A stretch of 64,000 bases of DNA from Malaya genurostris (lineage: Eukaryota > Arthropoda > Insecta > Diptera > Culicidae): contig NC_080572.1 in assembly GCF_030247185.1 (NCBI RefSeq), forward strand, positions 178,774,866 to 178,838,865. The letters run 5' to 3'. Under the pieces are notes generated by a model. It was not told the origin of the DNA. It searched no databases and saw only the letters and a program-made list of their open reading frames with translations. The translations under genes were made by a program, and so were the position numbers. Position 1 is the stretch's first letter; each line of letters starts with the position of its first letter. Of this stretch, positions 31,704 to 42,924 are shown one piece after another.

Positions 31704-33024
31704 TCAAAAATTGATGAAGTCGAATTCATTTGGATGATCATTTGAAAAAGTTGATCTTGTAGGTAGATCATTTTTTTCAGTTATATCGCCTAAATCGACT
31801 TCATTTAAAGAAGCGAATGGCATTGAAGGAATATTTGTAGGTAGACTGCCATTAGAACTGCCATTAGAAGAAGATGATATGGCCGATCTACCTATTAATA
31901 AATTGTTTTCGTTAGAAGATGAACTGGAAGGCGGTCCTGTGATTTGATTATTTACATTAGAAGAAATAGGTGGTAGATTTCTACCTAATATACCAGCATA
32001 ACTGACATTAGAAGAAGATGATGACGAGGTCGATCTACCTGTCAATAAATTGTTTTCGTTAGAAGACGAATTGGCAGGCGTACCTGTTTTTTGTTTTAAA
32101 TTCGAAGAAATAAGTGCCTTAGAAGAATTAGGCGTGGCATTTGTAACGGTTTTTTGATTTTCAGGTATGTTCTGTAAATTTAAGGTCGTTGATTTGACTT
32201 GTTGTCTAAGCGAACGAGCGTTTAAAATTTTTTCCCTGACAGGACATTTCAAATAATTGGATTTATGATTTCCATTGCAATTTGAACATTAAAATTTATC
32301 AGTGGTTTCATTCATTGGACAAACGTCTTTCGAATGCGATTTACCACAATTCAAACACCGTATATCCATATGACAATTTTTGGTTCCATGACGGAAGCCT
32401 TGGCAACGACGACATTGCGTTAAATTTGCAATACGATTATGCCGTTTATTTGCAATACGATTATGCCGTTTATACGATTATGCCGATAATTTGCAATACG
32501 ATTATGCCGTCTTTCAAGACAGCCTTGAAGGGTCTGTCTGATTTTATATTATATGAATAAAATTTATGAAGTTTCTCGGACAAATATCGAATAAGTCGTT
32601 CGTAATCTTCCAATCCATCAACCAAGACTCGACATTCTCCTCTTCGTCCGATTTGAAATGAGACTTTTACTTCCGGGAGGAAAGTAGAAAGCTCAGTACG
32701 GAATGCTTTGAAGTCGGAAATCATCACCGTCACTGGTGGCATAGATTGTTGTTTCTTCCCAGAACGACAAGCGTCCATTTTGGGAATTTTTGAAGAATTT
32801 TCTTCTATGTCGCTACAATCGTATTCAGGAAGAATCTCGTAAATATTGTTAGACGGCATAGGATCAACGGAAGGGAATTCCGTCCGTTGTCTTTTATATT
32901 TACATTCAGATTCTATAAGATCGTGAATGTTATTAGAAAAATGTTGGATAACGGATTGTGATTTATTCCGTATTGAGTTATTTTTAGCCTTAGGCTTGTT
33001 GCCTTTCCGATTGGACGCAGGCAT
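31704..33024 (-). pseudogene. Juan ORF1 (gag-like RNA-binding protein), broken
   Basis: Starts 'MPASNRKGNKPKAKNN', basic and hydrophilic, with 'KAFRTELSTFLPEVKVSFQI' and 'LVDGLEDYERLIRYLSEKL' (an RRM-like region in this family). After a satellite-like filler (32418-32515) it resumes with three CCHC zinc knuckles: 'CRRCQGFRHGTKNC', 'CLNCGKSHSKDVC' and 'CSNCNGNHKSNYLKC'. A TAA stop lies between knuckles two and three. The tail, readable to 31704, is rich in Ser/Asn. The protein normally packages LINE RNA. The region between the RRM-like part and the knuckles is missing. Confidence 0.87.
32418..32515. repeat. Short tandem filler inside Juan ORF1
   Basis: Four copies of a phrase ending 'acgattatgccg', three of them preceded by 'tttgcaat', replace the part of ORF1 that should link the RRM-like region to the zinc knuckles. 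The filler is foreign to both sides and looks like repair-associated repeat expansion. Confidence 0.75.
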
Positions 33025-33060
33025 TTTTGAAATGAATGGAATTTTGAATTTTGAATAATA

Positions 33061-34152
33061 GTTCTTTGAATAGTTAGCCTTTAAAAAGGCTGATTAATGA
33101 AAAGAAATTTTTAATTTATCTATCTCTAAGCTGTCTATAAACTGTGTCGAAGACATCACTCTTCAAAACAATTATCATTTCTAGTTATAAAAGTATAACT
33201 AAGAGACAGTATGAGAAATATTATATCAATCATCTAATAGTTCTTAACACATCAATACACTTTTCCAAAGAGACCGTATTACTAAATCTTTATGATTTTG
33301 AATCACGGGAATTTTGAATATTTGATTGCATTTTAGTGCCACCAAATGAGAGAATTCTTCTTGAATCTAAACATTTAATTACTTTTGAGCTCCAAAATCA
33401 CCACCGTTCTAGATCATCATGTTGTAGAAATATATCGTATCTGTCTTCTATCAGAATCTTTCGACCGCTTGGCGAATGAGTTCTTAAGTAAAATATTTTT
33501 CAGAATGTGACCTTTAACGTCCCGAATACACGGAAAAAAAACTTTGAAACTTTCAGGTTCCGTGCTCCATAGTGATTTTTCATTAATATTGGCAAGACTT
33601 AAAAAACTTGTTTAAAAACCCTATTGTTCCAAATATTCAGATTTTCGCGAAGTATCATTGTTTAACCAATTTTATCTGTGGCAAACAAATCAATTACTTA
33701 ATGTTCATTTCAAATTAATTATTCATCAAATTATCCTAAACTTTTAGTCTAACAAGAACTAAACATTTGCTAAAGACAGACAGTGTGGTGCTATCAGTGA
33801 TTCCAGATTGCCAAATTCCTAATTCACGTCCCCCAGTAAGCAGTGTTGTAGAAGATTTCACTCTAAATGCGCTCGGTCTTCTGAGACTTGAAAAGCGATT
33901 ACATATTTGAGTAGAGTGAAATCAAATAGACAACTCAATTTGATGTTATGATACAACTTTTGGATACGAGAAACGCAATGAGCACATTTTCATATGTACT
34001 TATCAAATAGCCACACTGCTATTCACGGCGAATGGGGGACGGATGCGACGAAACGAGTGTAAATCGACTGAAACTACCTAAATACGACATTGTGAATCAA
34101 CACTGTTTGAAAAGAGTTCTAAATCCAAATCACCTAGGTTCGAAACCCAGTC
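33061..34152. other. No gene seen
   Basis: AT-rich DNA between the Juan LINE and the 24-bp direct repeat. Near 34135 there is a B-box-like 'ggttcgaaaccc' without a matching A box. Confidence 0.45.
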
Positions 34153-34175
34153 GCTCGGTCTGTACATCACCAAAG

Positions 34176-35049
34176 CTGAGCTGAACTGAGTTGAGCTGAA
34201 GTAGATCGCCCGTAGTTGCCCTCCGTGATTGACCGAATGAGTGGAAATGTACAATGAACCAAGAAAATGAAGCTTGGGAGAAGCAAATCATTTCCACTGT
34301 ACATACCCACTCACTCCTAATTTTTTATTAAATAATCAATAATGACGCTGGCTACGACCAAAGGCTGTGCTACGGAGGGAAAGGAAGGAATGTTAGTCCG
34401 GTACTCGTTGTTTCTAGAGACCGCTGGTACCACTGTATCCCCACGAGCATCACGGGATGGAGATTTGTTAGTAGGGAGGGAAAGAGATCCGGAAATGTTT
34501 TGGTAAACAATATGATCTCAACAAAACCTGATTTTCGATACTCAGGAGGAATATAATTAGTAAGAAATATATAAAATATCTCCAAGGAACGATCTCACCA
34601 GTATCCCTTTTCGCCTGCTTGCTCTGCTGTCAGCAACGCGAGATGAAACACGACCACTGAAAGAATAAAATAAAAACACTCGCGAATGGGTCAGATGCAG
34701 ACCAATCCTAGACCTTCAGTCGATCGACTTGTAAACTTTTACACACTCCATAGCAATCCGACAACACCGACAATGACATGCAGACGGCGCTTCGATCGGT
34801 TAACAGGTTAACATCGTTGAATTTTGGGGCAGCAAATTCACAGTATCCGCCGCTTGAGCATCTTTAGTTTCGCGGACCAATATTATTCAATAAATAGCAC
34901 TGTCACTACTAAACACACACTTGCCACACCTGCACTGTCACTCAAAATAACTATTTCAACCAACTTTTTAACTACACATTGAAATTACACTTTTTTGAGA
35001 GCAGCACCAGGACACCGCATCGCACTTCCAGTGATGCCAACTCTCTCTT
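34176..35049 (-). mobile_element. Non-autonomous retroelement (874 bp) with 24-bp target duplication
   Basis: Flanked by direct repeats of 'gctcggtctgtacatcacca' plus 'aagc' (from 34153 and from 35050). On the minus strand it starts 'agagagttggcatcactgg' and ends in a short tandem tail of the type 'cagctcaactcagttcagct'. A long target duplication and a simple-repeat tail are signs of target-primed reverse transcription. There is no ORF of note; an ATG near 34862 is followed soon by a stop. A piece of the family lies at about 12826. Confidence 0.6.
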
Positions 35050-35099
35050 GCTCGGTCTGTACATCACCAAAGCGCTTTTTTATTGTTGCGAATAGTATC

Positions 35100-35667
35100 G
35101 CCTAACATTAACTTATACTCGCGACTTGTTTGTTTTCAGTAATGTCTTTTTAAAGCAAATCAATAAATTTTTATGCATTCCAGTTTTGTTATCGTTGTTC
35201 GATAATAATTTTAAATTGAGAACAAGTTTTGTTATCAAGCCAAGAAATTCTATATCTTATTTAGATTGCAGTTTGTATTTGCTGATAGCCGAAATAGTTT
35301 TTTGTTTGATATAATCGGAATTTTTGTTTCTCCATTCGATTTTGATTTTTTCGCACTTAAAACGACCAAAACAAATCGATAAATGCGAGCATCACAACAA
35401 CAAAATCAGTTTCCTATTTGATCTCACACTCTGCTCGGGTTGGTCATACAGATTTTATTGATCTGTCAAAATCTGTCTAGCAGCACAATAAACGCTTTAA
35501 ACTCTTACTGTACATTCTGAATATTTTATAAATTGACACTTCAAAGAGTTCAATTTTTTTATAAATGCTGCCTCACTATCTCAACTTCGGTATAGAAAAA
35601 TTGCAATAAAAAATATGTGAAATTATGAAAATTGCAAATGAAATCCACACACATATTCGGAATATGC
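35100..35667. repeat. AT-rich block related to 59.46-59.66 kb
   Basis: Shares scattered phrases with 59.46-59.66 kb ('gagaacaagttttgttat' against 'gaaaacaagttatgttat'; 'tttgatctcacactctgctc' against 'tttgatctcacactctactc'). The frames at both sites also look similar ('NNFKLRTSFVIKPR' and 'NNIKLKTSYVINPR'). With only two copies and AT-rich frames, a repeat is likelier than a gene. Confidence 0.4.
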
Positions 35668-36130
35668 TTCTAATTGAAAGAGCTTGGACTGGTTCTTAGA
35701 GTAGTTCTATTGATTTTCATTTTATTTGATTTTTTAAAGCAGGAATCAGAACTAATTGGCTCAAGTGGCACGTTCCCCTAGTTATTTGGAGATTTGTGCC
35801 TTGCCGTAGCTTCTCATAAATTTCCTGATGGGAAGCGAAGGATAAAAGGAGCATGGAAGGGAAGTGGGCGAGGTGGGAACACAGCACAAAACATGAAGAA
35901 ACAAATCTTTCTGCATCCAAGTATGGATACAGAGCGATCTGCCAGAATGCACAGTTAATAAAACCTCCCACACCCGAGAGGATTTAGAGAATTTACAAAA
36001 GCGACACCATTTTGCATTCCCGGAAGAATGCTTCTTGTTTTATCCGGTATATGCTTCTAATATTGAAAGACCTTGGACTGGTTCTTGGGGTGGTTTTATT
36101 GATTTTCATTTTATTTGTTTTTTGAAAGCA
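35668..36130. repeat. 76-bp direct repeat flanking about 310 bp
   Basis: The sequence from 'atgcttctaattgaaagagc' to 'tttttaaagcag' (about 35664-35743) recurs at about 36048-36130 with around 90 percent identity by eye. Between them lies the 60-bp block also found inverted at 12683-12742. Confidence 0.65.
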
Positions 36131-36602
36131 ACTGCTGCATCGAACATAAAAAGAAAACATGGGTGTTTTGGGCATTATCGAGAAGGTATACAATTTTTTT
36201 CAAATTTTTGGAAACACTAGAATTTTAATAATTTTTCAACTCGCATTCGCTGAAAATAGGGGCTTGAGTAATTTCTTTATTTTGTTGAAATTGAGCATGA
36301 ACTTTAATATGAAGTTTTGACTGATTGACACACATTCTTTTTTAATTAATTTTAGATCGTAACACCCTTTATATGTAACGCATTTTTGAATCGCCTTTTT
36401 CACCAGTATTATCTATATCGTCTGACATTTAAACCATTTGATTTAAAATATGTTATTACAATTATATTTTACCCCCGGTAAACAACCAAAAAGGTTAGAA
36501 CAGGTGTAAAATAAACGAAACACAAACATAATTGTGTTTAAGGATCATTATAAATTAAAAGTAAGAAAATCACTTTTTGGATCACGGAAACTGAATCGAT
36601 TA

Positions 36603-37158
36603 CACAGCAGAAAAAGAATTGTAACAATCTCGACTTGATTATCAATTTATGTGCGAAAAGTTTAGACGTACTAAACAACAAATGCAATAATTTTCAGTTT
36701 TCGAGAAATACTGCAGATAAATCACACGTTATAACATCGATACAACGTATTGAGTACATTACAACACCCTTACTAAATACTGTATATGATTCTGATATGA
36801 AATTATGCATCTTTTCGTGTAATATTAGAAACTTTAGAACGACTCCGAGATTGTTGCGATATTATATCGTAGACGCTGCACATCAGTAGTGAATTTTAAT
36901 GTAATATCACAAACGACACCAAGTTCTAAAAATTGTAATATTACACAAAAAGATGCATAAATTCCTATCAGAATCGTATACAGTATTCAGTTAGGCTGAT
37001 GTTATTTACTCAATACGCTGTTTCGATGTAATAAAGTGTGATTTATTGGCAATGTTTCTCGAAAACAGAAACTAATCGCATTTGATGTTCAGTACGTCTA
37101 ATTTTTTGCACATCAATTGATAATCACATCGAGATTGTTACAATTCTTTTTTGCTGTG
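36603..37158. mobile_element. Long-TIR MITE, 556 bp, almost wholly palindromic
   Basis: The ends are 'cacagcagaaaaagaattg' and the complement of 'caattcttttttgctgtg', each flanked by TA. The inverted arms run about 250 bp each with only a short centre. TA target and TIR sequence suggest mobilisation by a Tc1/mariner transposase. The ORF at 36635-36889 is one arm read through and is not a gene. Confidence 0.88.
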
Positions 37159-38210
37159 TAGTACTGGGCTCGCCTATGGTTAGACTATATCACGTATGCT
37201 GGTTCGTATTATCTAATATTCCTATTTACATCTTTCTATTGTTCTTATTTCATTAGACTCGTAAGAAACTACAAACTTAAAGCACTTGTTAGTTATTTTT
37301 CTTTTATGACAACTTGTCTTGGTACATTTTTTCTTATCGCTGTTTAATAAGCATGTATTTAAAAAAAAAATCATATTGCCTAAGTAGCGCGATATGTGCC
37401 ATAGGATATTGTTTTTCGCGTGCCATCGTAAAGTTATGAATTTAATTACATAGTACTCAGCGTCCATACGATATTTACTTGTAACGAATGTCCAAGGACT
37501 TCGACCGACCACTAGGGCTGTGAGTCATCGTTATGAAGAAATGGTTTCAATGATTGTGTTCACCATGCTACTATTACTTCGCTATTTTTGTGCGGAATGC
37601 ATAAAAGCTTAAGCGAAGTGAATCTCACTTCAATTGCGATAGCATTCCACCATTTATGCTGGGCTGTTTCGCTGTGCACGAACAGGAGAAAATGTGTTTA
37701 TTCATTATTTCCTTTAAACAGGCAAATCGTGTTGTTTCCAAGTGAAAGCCAAGCGGTCCTGTTCCTTGTAGCGAATCGTGGGGTCGCTGGGACACAGAAT
37801 AATTTCATTGATATTCAAGTTATTCTCTTTATTGTTTTCATGTAGAACCAAATTATGATGTGGTCGTAGAAGAAATGAATTCAATACTTCGACCTCCTCC
37901 TACATAATAATGTGCGATGACTTTCCAAAAGCATGATGTATAGCATTTTGCTTTGTGCTTGAATGAAATAAACACATTTCCCAATGAAATTTGGATAAAT
38001 TGACAGAAATTTGCAATTTTTTCAGAATTTAAAACAGTTTACCATTCGTTCATCGGCTCCATAATTGCATTGTATTCAAACATTCGGTCATCATTATTTC
38101 GGCGATCTGTCAGAAGTTCGGTAATTGTGAGTTGGTATTTTTTTCAAAATTCTTCAGAACAACGGTCTGTGAGAACTCGCATTGTGTAAGTAAAACGAAA
38201 TGAGGATTGA
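37159..38210. other. No gene seen
   Basis: AT-rich sequence without recognised repeats. ORFs at 37222-37512 and 37588-37845 have no family resemblance. Confidence 0.45.
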
Positions 38211-38358
38211 AGATGACGGAGAAGCTGTGGACCCACCCACGCTAGACGAAATACAAAAATAGGTTGGATAGCTTAAAAATGAAAAGGCCGCTGGGAAGGA
38301 CGGGATCCGGGCCGAGCTACTTAAAGTTGAAAGCAAACGACTGAACTACGCATTGTAT
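38211..38358 (+). pseudogene. RTE-like reverse transcriptase fragment
   Basis: The plus strand reads 'DGEAVDPPTLDEIQK', two stops, then 'LKNEKAAGKDGIRAELLKVE' and 'SKRLNYALYQ', the fingers block shared with 7.1 kb. About 50 codons remain. It is cut off where the next LINE starts. Confidence 0.72.
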
Positions 38359-38720
38359 CAAGTGATCGGAATCAGTTCGCATTCACATCTCATCCAAGTC
38401 AGTCGATAAAATAAAACCGCTCACGTTCGGGACGGAAGACACCAAGTACAGTATTGTATAGTGAACAATAGAATGATCTCGAAATGAGTGAACCAAACGA
38501 ACAAAAGCTACTGCCGACACGAAAGAATACAATTATTGTTGACTTCAAGCAGTGCAAAATTCGACCTTCGATACGAAATCTTGAAGGTTTGCTTCACAGA
38601 GCAAATGCATCTTGACAGTAAACGTGTGCATTTACTTCAATGCAATAAGACAAATAATGTTGTTTACATCCAGTTTTATGAAGAGTTGGATGCAATTCAA
38701 TTCGTAAAAGATAAAGACTA

Positions 38721-40004
38721 TCCCAGAAAGTGTGGATGCACTTTGATTTCGCTGTAAATAATTCACAAGCGTAAGATATTCAAATTTTATTCGATATACT
38801 GATAATATTAGACTACAGCAACAGAATTTTATTCTCAACATTTGCTACTTAGCCATTGTAGACTAGCGCACCTTCTTGCGAACGTTCCTCATTAAATTCC
38901 GTACAGACTTCTTGGCGACAAGTTTTGACACTTTTTTCAAATCTTTTTCGAACTGTTGAATGGTTTCGGCTGCCGAGACATATTTCCTAAGATGTGCCTT
39001 CGTTAATGCCCAAAATTCCTCTATTGGTCGAAGTTGTGGGCAATTTGGTGGATTCATGTCTTTTGGGACGAAAGTGACATTTTTGGTAGTATACCATTCT
39101 ACCGTTGATTTCGAGTAGTGGCAAGAAGCCAGATTCAGCCAGAAGATAACAGGATCCTTTTGGCTTCGAATCATGGGTGGAAGTCGTTATTGTAAACCTT
39201 CCTTGATGCATATTTCACTGTTCATTGAAGCGGCGGTGATGAAGGATTTCGAAATCTTACCGCAGCTACAAATTGCTTGCCATACCATAGCTTTCTTTCC
39301 AAATTTTTCATCTTCAATCGATGTCTCGGACTGGTTTAACACTTGCCCTTCTCGCACCGAATAATATTGTAGTCCCGGCAAGAATTTGTAATCGAGTTTC
39401 ACGTAGGTTTCGTCGTCCATGATTATGCAGTTCAAATTTCCAGCAAGAATCATACTGTACAGCTTTCGAACCCTCGGCCTGATCGATGCTTCTTATTTCG
39501 GACTACGTTTTTTTTTGTTTCTGCTTCTTATAGGTTCGAAGATTCAAACGTTCTTTAGCACGAAGAACATTTGACTTCGAAGTGCCCACTTTTTTGGTCA
39601 CATCCCGAACTGAAACCTCCTTCTTTTGCTCGAATGCCTTCAGTATACGTTTATCCAACTGAGGGTTAGCAGGACCTTTTTTTCGACCCGTTTTCGTTTT
39701 ATTCTCAAAGGTGTTATCCTCACCGAACTTCCTGATTGCATTTCGCACGGCTTTTTAACTTACTCCTTCCATTTTGCTATCTTTCTCAGTGACAGTCCGC
39801 GTTCTGTGCACCATTTGTACACAATTTTTCGACGTTGTTCTGCTGAAAGTCCACGCATTTCGGATCAAACTAATGAAAACGAATAAACAACTGCACAAGT
39901 GGTTAGAGAAGAGTGTAAACAATAGAACGCAGCCATAAAAATTGACAGATTCTGAACCATTGCGAAATGGAAGCGGTTTTTGGTTGCGTCCATACTTTCT
40001 GGGA
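38721..40004 (-). mobile_element. ITmDD37E-type Tc1/mariner element, copy 2 (1,284 bp)
   Basis: The ends are 'tcccagaaagtgtggatgca' (38721 on) and the complement of 'tgcgtccatactttctggga' (to 40004). TA lies at the left flank; the right flank has CA, so one target base has mutated. Full length for the family. Confidence 0.88.
38863..39865 (-). pseudogene. D37E transposase with second catalytic Asp changed to Asn
   Basis: Minus strand. Starts 'MRGLSAEQRRKIVYKW' (39865 down). The frame breaks near 39770, then 'NAIRKFGEDNTFENKTKTG' and a helix-turn-helix 'SVRDVTKKVGTSKSNVLRAK'. The catalytic part has 'CIIMDDETYVKLDY' (first Asp), 'KAMVWQAICSCGKISKSF', then 'FWLNLASCHYSKST' where Asp is expected and Asn is present, and 'NPPNCPQLRPIEEFWALTK' with the Glu 37 residues on. 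Three frames are needed to read it all. It is inactive by sequence. Confidence 0.9.
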
Positions 40005-40770
40005 CAATCTTTAATAGCAATGTGCACTATGTGGAACAAGAAAATATTAACTACAACATTTCAGTATATATGGAAGATAGTATTATAGAAGTGCGTGTGC
40101 ATGATCTTCCCTCAAGCGTCATCGATCCTAATATTCGCAAAACTATGTCTCAATACAGAGAGTCTCTATCGAAAAAGAAAAGTGGAAGAATTGTTTTCCC
40201 GGTATTCTAAATGGCCTACGTTTGTTACGCATGCGCTTGAAGAGGCCTATACCTTCTTATGTGACTTTCGGTCAGGATAGAAAAATCCCGTGCAAATCAC
40301 TTGTTACCTATGACAATCAGATGGCCACATGTCAATAGCCATGTGATAAACTGGACAAGGAGACAACTACACCAAAGGACAATGATGCTTCCTTCACACC
40401 AACCCCAAGGAACCCCAGTACACCTGTGACAGTTACCAACAACAGTGAAGCATCCCATTCAACGAAATCATCAGTATCCCCTATAGAATAAAGTACACCA
40501 GCTGCAGTTAACATATTACCCTTCAACCAACCAGCAATTGCAAACAATGCACAACAAGGTGCATCTACAGCAATTAGCAACGAACTCAAGACTGGGAACA
40601 ATAACGAAAACTTGCAGGAGGGAAATGGAAGCTCCTTTCCCCCTATAAAATGGGTGACAACGAGATCCCGTACAAACAAAAAAAAAATTTTTTTTAAATC
40701 GGCTCAATCGGCCACGTAAAGCTTGTACACAAATAGGCCTGAATAAAAATATCTTTTAAATAAAAAAAAA

Positions 40771-41051
40771 TGCAAAGAGCCCCATGGGGTTGTTAGAACC
40801 ATTGATGTGGAACAAGGCAACCAAAATTTCTAATGATTTTTTTCAATTAATCGTCACATTTTTAAATCCGCAAATGCACGAGAGTCTGCTTAGATTGATC
40901 TCTATTAGGAACCAACACCAAACACGCGAACCCAGAATATAGACTCTATTGGTCGTGATTTGTTTTTGTTTTATAGCAGACAAAATTACACCAATAGCCC
41001 AAATGTATGCAATTATATATTTGCACACGCTTGCAATACGGATATCGATAT
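40771..41051. other. No gene seen
   Basis: Short AT-rich spacer between the LINE tail and repeat P copy 2. Confidence 0.4.
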
Positions 41052-41778
41052 TGAAGCTTCTCTTCGCCAAGCTTGTGTTCAAGTTTTGTAAGCAAGCAGT
41101 TGTTTTTATAGCGTTTCTCTACCATTACTGCCATTATGCGATTTCGGTTGAAGCGAACAATTTTTTCTCATTATTAATCGAGTTCATATTATAAAAATAA
41201 GAAATTAATCTTAAGTACTCAAAATTTACCTTGGGGTAGTTGTAAATTTCTCAGGCGAAAACGACATAGCAAGGAATTTTATCCGAACTCACATGACACA
41301 AGATCAGAGCCGATCGATTAAAGCTTCAAATCGTTTTATGGCACTTTTCGTTTTGCTGTCTAGCAACAACCAATCTCTAGCATGTTACACGTAGGACTGA
41401 AACATTAGCTATAATTTTGCTTATATTTATAGATTCGCGTGCTTCCAACAGCTTCGCTTTTGCATCGATTGACCAATCAGAGCGATGCTTTTCCATTGAT
41501 ATATCCCATATATTTTCATTGATTTTTTGCAGACAAAAAAGGACACTACTAGCTATTAATCAACATTTCAATGATATACAATTAAAAATACATGGCTATG
41601 AACATTCAAATCAATACGTAGAAATATTCCTAATCAAATGGTGACATAATATTAATAATTGATACAAAATTGACTGAGCTGTAATTGTTCAAAACCTGAC
41701 CACATTTCTACGTGTATTTTTCTTGAGTTTCTGATTTGCACTCCTATATAGAAAACAAAAATGTGTTCCATATTAATG
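41052..41778 (-). repeat. Promoter-bearing dispersed repeat P, copy 2 (inverted)
   Basis: Reverse complement of 24487-25233 with scattered changes. On the minus strand it has an ATTGGTC box (complement of 'gaccaatcagagcg' at about 41470-41483), TATAAATA (complement at about 41423-41430) and TCAGT (complement of 'actga' at about 41396-41400). Element order and spacing match copy 1. No ORF follows on the minus strand. Confidence 0.7.
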
Positions 41779-41811
41779 TAAACTTATAATGATCATTCCA
41801 AAAACAACAAC

Positions 41812-42003
41812 ATGAACAGCAACAGTGACGATAAATCAATGGACGAAGGTGCGATAGGTGAACCAATTGTCTCTCAAGGCTCGCTGGAAGGTAAAGAGAC
41901 TGTCTCCCTCCATAAGAAAAGGGATTCGAAGATTTACCACAAAAATGCTGTGATTTTATTTATAAATAAAATATGTAAGATAAACTGGCTTTACGGATCT
42001 TGA
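41812..42003 (+). other. Short acidic ORF, unrecognised
   Basis: 63 codons starting 'MNSNSDDKSMDEGAIGEPIV' with a hydrophilic start, then 'GKETVSLHKKRDSKIYHKN', degenerating into AT-rich codons. It may be the start of a lost retroelement gag or chance. No function is proposed. Confidence 0.2.
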
Positions 42004-42249
42004 GTCTTGAGTGTCAAATTAATAAATGAAAATGGAGCATAATGTTAACATAGTACTCGCACTTAAGCCTCCAGAGACCAGATGTTCTGCAGAATGTCAC
42101 ACATCTCGAGAACTTCACCCAACAGGTGTGTTGAGAATTGATCTTTCCCTAGACTGTGTTGCATTTATTGCATATAACATCATGTTCATCATTTCGTTGG
42201 GTGTGACACATAGAAAACCGTCTCCCTATGAAACAACCCAACAAGGATG

Positions 42250-42535
42250 AAATCGTTGACCGGATGTTATGTCGTTCGATGGATTTCCCGACTGGGCTTC
42301 AAACCCCACCGTACCCTACATATTTTATGTCTCATTAAATTCAAACGGATACAAGTTAATGAAATTGTTTTCCGACTCCTACGGTAAATGTTGTACCCAG
42401 GCCTCATTTTGATATTTGACTCTTCGACCACCGCACCTCTAATGGTGTGCAATACTCACATGTCTTGGAATCGAACCCGGTCCCCCAAAAATCCTCGGCT
42501 ACCATTCGCATCACGCGAATTATCCGGTGGTCATG
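42250..42535 (-). mobile_element. tRNA-derived SINE-like sequence upstream of mthl-B
   Basis: The minus strand has A-box-like 'tggtagccgagg' (about 42501-42512) and the B box 'gggttcgattcc' (about 42469-42480), followed by about 200 bp of unrelated body. It is not a functional tRNA: the stems do not close. It differs from the Feilai-like and family C SINEs. Confidence 0.5.
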
Positions 42536-42924
42536 ATAAGCAGAAACGAACACAGTAATTTTGTCCGTCGAGAAGAAATTGTTGACAAAGGTTTTATTTA
42601 GCTCCGGCTCGTTTTGTGATTATAGCGTCTAGTGGCTATCACTCCGCGATGGTCGGCTAATAGTTCCGCGCCAATAGTGCTCACAGATGAGTCATGGAAA
42701 CATTCCGACCCGCACCGTAAAGCACCGTAATCCTAAAAAACTGCACTGACTTTGCGTCATTGAATAAAACTGAAATTTGAAACGATTGTGGAGTGATGTT
42801 CGGGAGATCTGCGATTATTTTCCGCTAACCACATGCACTAAAAGTGGCCGCTGTTTGTAGTTAGTTAGTTTTTCTCTGCCGATGAAGTGGCATATGTTTT
42901 AATATCAAGTGGCAAATAACAAAC
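42536..42924 (+). promoter_or_regulatory. Upstream region and probable 5' UTR of mthl-B
   Basis: Non-repetitive and GC-richer than the flanks, running to the ATG at 42925, whose context 'caaacatgg' is favourable for insect initiation. No TATA box at a convincing distance. The extent of the promoter is a guess from composition. Confidence 0.35.

Larger units (their letters stand above)
38484..40719 (+). pseudogene. LINE ORF1 (gag-like), interrupted and frameshifted
   Basis: The start 'MSEPNEQKLLPTRKN' has ATG at 38484. After a frameshift: 'LRYEILKVCFTEQMHLD' and 'YIQFYEELDAIQFVKD'. After the inserted transposon: 'EVRVHDLPSSVIDPNIRKT', 'YVTFGQDRKIPCKSLVTYD' and 'NQMATCQ'. The CCHC knuckle expected after 'MATCQ' in this kind of protein is missing, and a Ser/Thr/Asn-rich tail follows with one internal stop, ending 'FKSAQSAT'. 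It would bind the LINE RNA. At least three frame disruptions are present besides the insertion. Confidence 0.75.
38360..40770 (+). mobile_element. ORF1-only LINE derivative with poly(A) tail
   Basis: The element runs from a 5' leader (about 38360) through an ORF1 (38484 onward) directly into a 3' UTR ('gtaaagcttgtacacaaata', 'cctgaataaaaat') and an A-run at about 40762-40770. No endonuclease or polymerase sequence is present. This resembles the 'half-a-LINE' arrangement. It is split by a D37E element at 38721-40004. Confidence 0.7.

Noticed and set aside
36635..36889. 84-codon ORF at 36.6 kb
   Set aside because: It lies wholly in one arm of the palindromic MITE.
37588..37845. ORFs in 37.2-37.9 kb as possible genes
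   Set aside because: Ordinary open frames in AT-rich DNA without domain, signal peptide or splice support.
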